From Strigamia acuminata (lineage: Eukaryota > Arthropoda > Chilopoda > Geophilomorpha > Linotaeniidae), in the NCBI GenBank assembly GCA_949358305.1, contig OX442317.1, forward strand, positions 558,001-622,000: a stretch of DNA of 64,000 nucleotides. Direction: 5' to 3'. The notes below the pieces were generated by a model. That model saw nothing but the letters and a program-made list of their open reading frames with translations, did no database searches and had not been told where the DNA came from. Made by a program: the position numbers and the translations under genes. How positions within the stretch are numbered: position 1 is the stretch's first letter; each line of letters starts with the position of its first letter. This document shows positions 34,777 to 45,000 of the stretch, one piece after another.

Positions 34777-36401
34777 ACAGCTTGGAGGCATTAAAAGAGA
34801 CTTTCGAAGAAGATGTACTCGGCCAACCCGATGCATACTTGTACAAGTTCTCGATCATTCCATCCAGGAAACACATCCAAGTGGCAAAACAAACAAACAA
34901 ACAAAATAAATAAATAGGGGGATGTTTCTCTTAGTTCACTTTTGCTCCGTGTCTGAATGTTTAGTGTGTAGTCGCTCTACTGCAAGCGATTTGTGGCTCG
35001 CTCGGTGTTGTTAAATGGATGGAAAAAACGTGTTTCTTCAGCATTTTTTTTTTTTTTTTTTGGTTTTTCATTTCTTTCTTGAGGATTCTCGCTTTCTGAA
35101 TTCTGTGATAAAATCGTTGTCATATTTTACGGAAGCAAAAAAAAATTAACTTAAAAAAAATTAATAACAAAATACAATACAATATGGTACAAAAAAAAAC
35201 AAGTTGTTTTTCTTGAAAATTCCTTTTCGTTGATAAATTTTAAGTTTTAGATGATTTTCTGATGAAACATAAAGATAAAAGGGCATGTTAGGTGAGCTCG
35301 GATAGTTTACATTCCTGCCTGTTGTAATTATTGTTAAGTAATTTTCCTGTAAGTTAGAAATTCTGCAATGCCTTACACAACTGCCAGAAATGACTGACGG
35401 CAGCTGGAGACCATAAACAAATTGTAGAAAGTTGCATTCGTTCACGATCTCGTTTTAGTTGAATTTTCCTCTTCAAATTTCGCCTTGAAATTCTTTATTT
35501 TCCCCATTAATTTCGAAAGTTGCAATAATCTTGTAATCAACTGCATTTCATTCATTTTCATGCTTGACTAGTGAAATTGAGTGAAAAAAAGAAAGAAAAA
35601 AAAATGTAAAAAAAAACCAATCAATCAATCAATCAATCAATCCGTGATAGTCTTCTTGTTAGCCATGTTCGATTCTCATTTCGTGTATTTATTAATCATT
35701 TTTTGAATGTTAGAAATTGATCATGTCAAAGTTGATGCTATTTTGACGTTTTAGAAATAGTTTCGACGGAAAATTTGACTGTTTTCGAAGGTATAAAAGC
35801 ACCAAAGATGAGAGAAATGATTTTTGAATATTTTTTTATTTTTTTATTTTTTATTTTTTATTTTTCCTTCAGACTTTTCATTTCCCCAACTTGTAGATAT
35901 TTCTTGACCCAACTCTGAAAACATTACTCAAACTTAAACTGTACCAGTAATTCTTTTTAACTAATCAAAATTAACAAAAATTATGCTGTTTACTTTAATT
36001 TGTTTGTATTTTTTCTATAATATTATTATTATTATTGATTATTGATTATTATTATTATTATTATTATTATGTGTACATAAGAAAAACATTTTTAAAAAAA
36101 ATATTTCATTTTATTAACTAGCATTGTGAGTTGTTATATATGTAAATATTATTTATTTACTTTCTTTTTTTCTCTTTTACTTAATAAGTTTCGTGTAGAT
36201 CTTTGCTTGGTGGCACTTTCTCGTGCAAATTGAGTCTTTGCGGGGAAACTCAGGGAAAGAGATCGAACTTGTATTAATCTCAACTTGCAGAGAAAGATTA
36301 TTGTAGTCGTCATTTTGTGTAAACTTTATCTAAATAAATATGTGATACTGTAAATAATAACAAATATTTCCAATACACGAAATAATACAAACACTCACAA
36401 C
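34777..36401. other. FST 3' UTR and AT-rich intergenic region
   Basis: AATAAA-like signals are at about 34903-34913. The rest is poly-A/T, CAAT tandem units (35620-35640) and (ATT)n (36020-36070). No coding signal is seen. Confidence 0.5.
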
Positions 36402-36403
36402 GA

Positions 36404-36448
36404 GGGAAAAGTACCTGCCGAATAGAGTTTGCGGCAGGTACTTTTCCC
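36404..36448. repeat. Perfect 17-bp inverted repeat (hairpin)
   Basis: Arms GGGAAAAGTACCTGCCG (36404-36420) and its exact reverse complement (36432-36448) are separated by 11 nt. The right arm doubles as the left terminal repeat of the 732-bp element that follows, so this looks like a junction of two element ends. Confidence 0.85.
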
Positions 36449-37159
36449 CTATAAAAACCCCCGTTAAGCCTATAAGTATAGTTGAAAACTTATAACTCTA
36501 CCGGAGCTTACACTATAACTGAAAATAGCGTAGCCAATCCGGTAGTTTTCCACTATTTACGTCACTAACTAAAAATCTGGATTAGCATTGACCTGTCTCG
36601 CCGCCATTTTGGCTTCATTCACGCGCGGAGCACATGTTACGGTTTTTCTAATTCTTTGTGCTTTAAATTCTTGTAAATTCACAATAATAAAGTTGCAGCA
36701 TCATATTGCAGCAGTTAAAAACAAGAATTCTCTCTTTTTATGCGAATGAGACTAGTTTCGGTAATCATGTGACATGTGTAAGGTTAACTCCAATTTTATA
36801 ACGATAACTTAAAACTTCAACCGCAACCCACTTTTACCTTACACCAGGGGTCCGAATACTATTGAAAATTTGTATCGAGGTCCAGAAAAAAAAAACACTT
36901 AAAAACCAAATAAACCCTCCAATAAACACAGACAACCCAAAAAATACCAATAAAACCTAAAAAACACAAAAAAAAACGGGAAAAACAAGGAAAAAAAACA
37001 CCAAAAAACCAAAGAAACCGAGGGGAAAACGTCGTTGAAACGTCACCTCGGTCCAAGCTTCGACCTTCCGCGGTGCGGATACGGACCGCGGTCCGCCTGT
37101 ATACAGTGTATAGTGTAAAAACATGTCATAATTGTAAGGAAAAAGTACCTGCCGCAAAC
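36428..37159. mobile_element. TIR-bounded non-autonomous DNA element, 732 bp
   Basis: Left end GTTTGCGGCAGGTACTTTTC (from 36428) is matched in inverted orientation by GAAAAAGTACCTGCCGCAAAC (to 37159), with one A-run difference. No transposase ORF lies inside. The interior has A-rich imperfect ACCAAAAA-type units (36890-37015) and a palindrome TATACAGTGTATA (37099-37111). Family not recognised and no clear target duplication found. Confidence 0.6.
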
Positions 37160-37163
37160 TTTC

Positions 37164-37888
37164 TAATCATCGCTATACCGTAAATAACGGCGCTCGCTCT
37201 TACAATTGCATCGTTCCATTTCTGCAATGGTGCGTTCAATTTTCTCTCTAGTATCTGGAGTTCGTTACCAGGTGCCGTTGTCAACAGTCTCTTTTTGTTG
37301 CACTTTATTATCTCGAAAAATTGAATCTCTTGTTTTCTAGATTGTTGCAATGGAGAAAGAAGAAAGCACCGACGGAATAATACCAATGTTTGTATTATTC
37401 TCTTATGTTTGCATAAAGGAGAGGCGTAAGAAATGACAGGATGAATTTTAGCCTTAAGATAAAATGAATTTTGACCTGAGGAGGAATCTCTCAATTTTAA
37501 GGATATGGAGGGCGAAGGTAAGGTGGGGGTCGCAAATTAATCCAAGGACAGCGACTGAGTGAGAGGAGAAAGGGGCCCGGGTGCGGGGGCGGCTGAAAGA
37601 AATAATAGTAGTTTTACTAGGGTTTAGCGACATATCATGGGCTGAATACCAATTCGAGAGAAGAGACAGATCAGCAGAGAAGATGTCGAGGGGAGCGGGA
37701 AGGGCTGAAGACTGTGAAAGGAAGTTGTCATCGACGAAGGAACGAGTAGTGGAAATGAGGGGGAGTTCGAGAACCGGACTGGACACAGCATCGTAATACA
37801 GAGGGCCGGTCACAGTGCCCTGGATGACTCCCCGAGAAGCGGAGTAGTCGGTAGCCAAAGAATCGGAGGAAATATGGAAGGTGCGGTC
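37164..37888 (-). mobile_element. 5'-truncated LINE (non-LTR retrotransposon) fragment, reverse-transcriptase C-terminal part
   Basis: Minus-strand translation shows reverse transcriptase signatures: SRGVIQGTVTGPLYYD (the RT 'G-PQG-S-GP' block), FVDDNFLS (active-site YADD variant), then SLLSNWYSAHDMSLNPSKT and LGLICDPHLTF. The remaining 3' part (37164-37460) is interrupted. The 5' truncation point at about 37888 falls inside a Dscam Ig8 exon. A second, shorter copy of the 3' end lies at 55779-56012. Confidence 0.8.
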
Positions 37889-40800
37889 GGAAGAAAAATT
37901 TCGTTCAAAATGGAAATGGCTACAAGCTGTCGGCAAATGGATCACTTCACATTGAAAACGTCAACATGCAGCACGCTGGATATTATATCTGTGTGTCAAA
38001 CAATACAATCGGAAGCATTAGTGAAATGGCTCTCCTTTCAATCAGTTGTAAGTGACTAAATGACTCAATCACATAAAGTCATAACAAATAAAATTTACTT
38101 TTCAGCAGTTCCTCCTCAACTACACAAAAAAATTCAAAATGACACCGTTAAAAATCGCGATTCAGTGCATTTTAAATGCATTGCGCACGGAGACAAACCC
38201 TTGACATTTGCTTGGTACATCAATGGCCAACTGAAGAATGTGAGTAATGGAAATAACGGGTAAGTCCACACAAGATCCGTACAGTAAAAATCAATCAATC
38301 ACTCATCCCAACTCACTTCAAGGTATCTCATAAAGCAATCGCACGATATTGCGAGTGAAACCTCAGAGTTTGCTATAATGAAAGCGGGTCGGCAAGATTC
38401 AACAAACTTCATGTGCAGTGTGCAAAACTCGGAGAATGCTACATTCAACTTGCTGGTTTTAGGTTTGCATTTATTTATGGAACCACCTGCTCATCCTAAC
38501 TAATATTTGATCATTACAGAGAAGCCCGACGCACCCGGGGATATCAAAATAATCGAAGCGAATAATCGCACGGTGGTAATAGGCTGGGCGGCACCATTCG
38601 ATGGAAACAACCCGATCAATAAATTTATCTTGCAGTACAAACTGACAGCTGGTAAACAAACAATTACAATAAAAAATACAAAATCTGATAATCTGATTCT
38701 GATAGACAATTGGGAGCTAGGAACTCGAAACTTGACTCTTCCAGGGCGCAAATTGCAATCTGCAATCAGTAATTTGAAGCCATCAGCAAATTATCACGTT
38801 CGCATAATTGCTGGTAATGATATGGGACTAGGATTACCCAGTGAGAAAATAGAAGTTCTGATGCCTGATCAAGGTATTGCATGATTCAAAAACGTTGAGA
38901 CGTATTGTAAAATGCTTAATTATAGCACCAGCTGGACCTCCTTTAAATGTGAATGCCATCGCAACCGACTCCAATAGCTTAAAAGTATCATGGGAGGTAA
39001 CAACAAACAAAAATCCACACTTCTTCCACAGTTGTTACTTATAGTTTTCAAACAATAGGCTCCTCACGTACAGCTCAGAAATGGCATCATCAAGGGATAC
39101 AACATTGGTTATAAAATTGCGAGCTTGTCCGGAGCTTATCAGTTTCGCATGTTGGAAGTTCCCGAAGATTACACGGCCACTCTCTCGCTGCCCATCAATG
39201 ACCTGCACAAGTTCACTCAGTACAGCGTCGTTGTTCAAGCGTTCAATGACGGCGGGAAAGGACCGCTGTCGAAACAAGTGATTGCCGTAACTTCGGAGAG
39301 CAGTTGAGTCTAGTAAGCACCCCATAGTATTTAGGGTTTATTTTTCAGTTCCGACGAAACCACCTCAAGACATCAAGTGTTCGGTGCTGTCATCGCAAAG
39401 CATTCACCTCACTTGGCACCCAACTCCGTTGGCGAGCATTCACGGGATGCTGCAGGGATTTAAAGTGAATTACATACCCGTCACTGACCAAAGTAAGTTT
39501 TACACGCATTGAAATATATTTTCACAATAATACTCTGTAATTTCCATTGATTAGAGAATGTAGCACCAGAAGTTAAAACAATGAACACGTCGAGCAAACT
39601 AACAATTCAAAATTTGGAAAAATACACAAACTACAGCGTACAAATTTCAGCAACGACTAAAAGAGGAGAAGGAGTTAAGAGCGAACCGATATTCTGCAGG
39701 ACATTCGAAGCCAGTAAATTTTTTCTTTTGTAAATCAGTAATTTTGAAGTTAACTCAATATTGCACCTCAGTTCCAGACATTCCTTCCGATGTGAAAGTT
39801 TTGCCAGTGTCTGCTCAATCAGTTATCGTTGCCTGGAAAGCTCCAACTCAACCGAACGGCATCATCACTAAATACACAGTTTACGTTCAACCGTCCAGAG
39901 CAGCAAAGGAAGTAAACAATTAAATTATTCATATTTCATTAATTTGAAAATGCCACTTGTAAGAAAATGTGAAGAAGCACACTGTTGGTGGGAATACAAC
40001 CATCTACGAAATTAACAATTTGAAACAAAGCGAAACGTACCAATTTTTAGTAACGGCTTCGACAGTGATCGGAGAAAGCGCTAAAAGTCGAATGGTGTCA
40101 CAATCACCGAGCAGCAAATTACGTAAACTCAGTACAAGTATTTAGGCCTGTCTAAGCAATAAATGTAACATTAATTTACCAGATGCAGCAAAAGTAGCTG
40201 GATTTGGAAATTCTCTCGTCATCAGCCAAGGGGAAGATGTTTTGCTTCCGTGTAAAGGTGTTGGAATGCCCACACCGCAACAACGCTGGATGAGTAAGAA
40301 TTAAAACATTTGCTTTGTACGATTTATGAATTTCATTTCAATTTTTGGGAGTGGAAACATACTTGATATGGACCACAGACGCACAACTTTGGCTGATGGA
40401 TCGCTACTTATCAAAGACACTGATGAGATGGATTCGGATAACTACACGTGTCACGTGCAGAATGAACACGGGCTAGATTATATCACTTTCAGCGTAGTTG
40501 TACAATGTACGAAAATTAATCCAATTAAAATCAATACTCAACTAATAATTCAAATTCTTATCCTAAAGCGGCTCCCGGAACTCCGTTTGTCGAAATTTCC
40601 TTAATTACAACTTCGTCTATTGAAATCCAGTGGAACGTTGAAACAAATGGAGGCAGTCCAGTACTTGGTAATATAAAATATAAATCGTGTGGATTTGCAA
40701 CCAAACAACTAAATCCAAGAAAAGTCACCGACGAAAGTCGACTCCCAAACTCTTCCCCCAATCCGAATGCGGAAGTGACACCACCTACAATGGCACCTAT

Positions 40801-41593
40801 TGTACCTATGGGCCGGGAAAAGCAACTTTTCAAAATTCACGTAAATTATTGAAATATTCATTATTTAAATAAAAATGCTTTTTATAAACACAAAACTATT
40901 TACATTGCAGTAAGAAAAGGTGATGTAGCTCCATATGCCACCGGTAACTTCTCGGATCACTACCAAACCGAAGAACTCGCGATGCTTAATTCAAATCATC
41001 CAATGATGGCAACATGATGGCTGCAACGGTATTTTAATGCAATAACCTTTTCTTTTTCAATTTTCTTTTTCAACAAAATTCAAATGCAAATATACGTAGC
41101 ATTCAATATATTACAGACAGTCCCCTTCTATCCGCAGGGCCGTACCAGAATCCCACCAGGAGGAATGAGTAAAGAAAATATAATAAGATAAAAATCTACC
41201 ATTTACAAATATTTCATTATTTTTTTATTTTAGGCGCCGCCGAGTTCGCTCACTTTCAAGCACAAAACCAAGCATTTGCTACCGCTCCACCGATGTCCGA
41301 TTGCTACGGTGGAAACTGCTCTTACCCAATTAAAGGCCACGCTACACCTCAACACAAAATGGATGCCATTATTCCATCCCCTCCTCCTCCACTTCCAACT
41401 GAAGGGTAAGTGTTTAAATTATAAAAATGTAACAACTTCTTTTATTTCTTGCATTATGTCTAGAGCTGTCGAGACTACATTCACATTTCCTTCTCTGCCC
41501 GAAGCAGCTGCAGCAGCTGCTGAAGAAAAGGCTCTAAAGGGTGACAAGTACGATGCTCCATGGGATGCAAAACGTGCGCAAAATGTCGACTAG
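37888..41593 (+). pseudogene. Dscam pseudogene, upstream tandem copy (Ig8 half to cytoplasmic tail, internally deleted)
   Basis: Nearly identical exon by exon to the intact Dscam at 50747-55220: second half of Ig8, Ig9, FN3-1 to FN3-4, Ig10, first half of FN3-5, then the cytoplasmic exons ending GDKYDAPWDAKRAQNVD. Lesions seen: (1) the 5' side ends abruptly at the LINE fragment, so the signal peptide and Ig1-Ig8a are absent; (2) after 40667 the sequence jumps to the middle of the TM exon, removing the second half of FN3-5, FN3-6 and the start of the TM segment; (3) a 7-nt deletion near 41008 relative to the intact copy (54630) frameshifts the cytoplasmic tail; (4) a 9-bp in-frame loss in Ig9 (near 38431). 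Most other exons remain open and splice sites are conserved, so decay is recent. A transcribed fragment cannot be excluded. Confidence 0.85.
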
Positions 41594-42081
41594 AATTTCT
41601 ACTCCCTCGTTATTCACCACTTCTTATTCCAATCTTAAATTCCTGAATACCGGTAATGTGAGTAAATTAGTTGAATTAAAGTTTTCTCCGTGATGTCAAG
41701 TTAGCTAAGCAAAAATTTTTTGCGTGATATTTAGCATGTAATACTTTAGTTTATTTATTACAACTATTTATTGTAATGTTTGTGTAAAATATGCTATTGT
41801 ACGTAATGCTTAACAAGGGTTTATATTATTCACTATCGCTCCAATTTCGTAATCCGAGTTTACCTGTTAGCAGAATTTTTTAACATTTTTTCTACATGAA
41901 CATATGTACCGGTAGATGATGTTAGTTTATATTCATGTAGTAGCAGAAATTCAATATTTACTCGAATTAAAACAACTGTTCCAAATTCCAACTTTTTCAT
42001 TCAAATTTCGTGCAAATTGTAAGAAAGATTGCTATTGGTCAGATCTCACGGTTTCCTCGTGTACCGAAGGTCACTGCCATC
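41594..42081. other. Dscam intergenic spacer, duplicated
   Basis: Spacer between the pseudogene and the intact Dscam. Sequence from about 41600 to 42222 recurs, diverged, at about 55225-55710 downstream of the intact gene, showing that the duplication unit includes the intergenic DNA and the first exon. Confidence 0.75.
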
Positions 42082-45000
42082 ATGGGCTTCTTTTCAAATT
42101 CCCGAGTATTAATTATACTCATGACCACTTTCTGTAAGGGTAAGTCGTACCATTTGCATGTTCTAACTCGTTAAAATCACCAAACTAATCGGGCACCGAC
42201 CTTCGACGACCATCCGTGCAGAATGAACAACAGTGAGTGGCTATGACAACCAACAAAAGAGTAAAATAATTCCACATGGCTCCACATTCTGCTGAAATGA
42301 CGAACCACAAACTACAATTCTCCCTAGATACCTCAAATTCCCAAAGCGTCCAAAAAACTGTAGGAAATATTGAATTTTGCAGTTAATGTATCCCTACTTG
42401 CATCGTGCTGTTACGAAGCTAAATTTCCGGCGTCTAGTTCTCGTCACTAGGTGACACCACTACTGTCTCTACAATGGCGAATACACAAAAGCAGCGGATA
42501 ATTCAAAAAAACCTAAAAATTTCAATTTTAATTCTAGGTTTTGCTGACACGTCAAAACCTCTTGAATTTATCAATGAACCACCTTTTCGCGTCGAATTCT
42601 CAAACAGTACCGGAATCAAAATACCATGCACCGCAAATGGCTCTCCTCCGATTAACATCACTTGGATTCTAGCTGATGGAAATCCCGTACCAAAAATGAA
42701 CCAACTCAGACACGTTACGGATGAAGGAACCTTGGTTTTCCCAACCTTTGAAGCTAAAAGTTACCGACAAGACATGCACGCAGTTACATACAAATGCACT
42801 GCAACAAATGCAGCGGGGACGATCGTCAGCAGAGAAGTTCACGTGCAAACAGGTTGAATACGAAATATGAGGTAGTATTTGATAAAATGCTTACAGTTTT
42901 GCCATTTCAGTCATGGACCAACTATTTGAACCTCATGTCTATGATGCTTTTGCCACTAAAGGAAGTACGGCGGCCATCAAATGCGTAATATCTGGAACAG
43001 TCACTAAATACGTGATCGTTGATACGTGGATTAAAGACAACCAGAAAGAAATTAAAACTTCCTTCTTTGATGGTACGTTATCTTTCTGAATGCCCTTTTT
43101 AGATGCATGTTTGGCTGTTTGTCATTTAATTTATGCGGTGTAATTACTTTGAAGATAAAAAATATGCTATTACAAAAACTGGTGACTTATTGATATCGAA
43201 CGTGGACAGTTCAGATGCCGGCAGAACTTATCGATGTATCGCTAAACACCGGCTGACTGGAGAAATTAAAACCAGTTCAACAGCTGGAAAACTTTTTGTC
43301 ACTGGTAAGAACGTTAATACGTTAACAGAAGTCACTTAATTAAATTTACGCATTCCCTATTTCAGAATTGCAAGGCAATGTTCCATCAAAGATTCTGGAA
43401 ATCGAACAAACTGTGTCTGCTGCTTTGGGGACTCGAGCTGCCTTGCCCTGTGTGAGCCAAGGACATCCAACTCCTACCATCAAGTGATAAATATCTGTGT
43501 TTAGAAAGTAAGCCTATGACCAACATCGTGCAATTTTCTTTTCCAGATGGTTCAAGAAGAGCAATAAAGGAACAATTCTACCCGTCAACTTTGACAAGCG
43601 TGTAAAGACAACCGTGTTGGCGCTCATCATATCAAACATTCAAGAGAGTGACTCTGGATTGTACGTGTGCGTTGCTGAAAATCCTATAGGAACTTCAAGA
43701 ATGGAATTAATATTAAACGTGCAAAGTAAGTGTGAATAACAAAATTGAGTTTCTGATAGCTTAATTGTATCAAACTTTACTTGTTCAGAGTCTACAGAAA
43801 TTACATTGACTCCTTCGCACATGAAATTGGAACCGAACGAAAATCAGAATTTAATTTGTGGTATAAAATCTACATCCGAATTCACCGTTTCATGGTACAG
43901 AAATGGTGATTTCATGCCAGAAAAGAATGGAGATCAACAATTGCATCCAGAAGAAAGCGGCATCTATCAGTGTTTTGCTAAATCTGAAGATGATATGGTC
44001 CAAGCCTCGGCTGAAGTTACATCTGGCAGTAAGCGTAATGTAGTTAAAGTGAAGAATTGAAGTGAATAATTGATATCCAATTTTGATTCCAGCAAAAAAA
44101 CCCCACATAATCAGAGAATTTGAAGAAAAGATTTTAAACCCTGGAGATAGCATTAATCTCGAATGTACTGCTGCTGGAAATCCCACCCCAAAATTCACGT
44201 GGTACTTGGAAGAAGAAATTATGTCCAAATCAAATTCCATTTACATTAATGAAAAGATGGAAAGTAGTGATGTTGTAATTAGTGAGTTGACACTGAACAA
44301 AGTGTCGGTAACCAGCGGTGGAGTGTACACGTGCGTAGCAAGAAATGTTTTGGGAAGTAATAGCTACAGTGCTAGAGTAAATGTGTATGGTAATAACAAT
44401 TTAGTAATAGCTGCCAAAACAGTGTAAATAATATTTCGTTTCATGTAGGAAAATTAGGTGTGCGATCAGTGCAGCAAAGAACTGTCGTGGCTGGCGACAA
44501 TTTAATAATAAATTGTCCGTTTTATGGGTATCCGAAAAACAGTATTGAATGGGAAAAAGGTAAGCTATGGTCCTTAAAATTTCAAATTAATTAACAATAT
44601 AATAATTACATCCCTATTTAGATTCAAAAATGGTTCCAAGAATGTTCCACCAAAGTATGTTTCCTAACGATACACTGCTTGTAAGTAATGTTAAAAAGGG
44701 CCAGGATGATGGCACGTATTCCTGCAAGGTGTCTAACATTCAGGGTGAAACAGTAACAGGGACAGTAGAAGTGGCGGTAATGAGTGAGTAATGCAATTAT
44801 ACCTATTTAAAAGTTGTAATTACTTAAAAATGAAATTCAATTTTGTGTTAATGCATGAGCCGTGCACTGAATTTTAGCTGATAATTTATGTACAAAATTC
44901 AATTGGAAAAAATCAAAAAGAAACACTTGGACTTTCATTCGCTAACTTTTTCAGTTGCACCAAAAATAATGCCATTTTCATTCCAAGAAGACTTATTGCG

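Noticed and set aside
36842-37100. hAT element starting CAGGGGTCCGAATACT
   Set aside because: The left end looks hAT-like but no inverted right end or 8-bp duplication could be found; left as part of the TIR element interior.
41916-42137. Plus-strand 73-codon ORF upstream of Dscam Ig1
   Set aside because: The frame is fortuitous; only the ATG at 42082, in another frame, gives a signal peptide ending at an in-phase donor that joins Ig1.
42474-42537. ATG at 42474 as start of Dscam
   Set aside because: It would give a poor N-terminus read through the 3' end of an intron (TTCTAG at 42532-42537); the signal-peptide exon at 42082 fits better.
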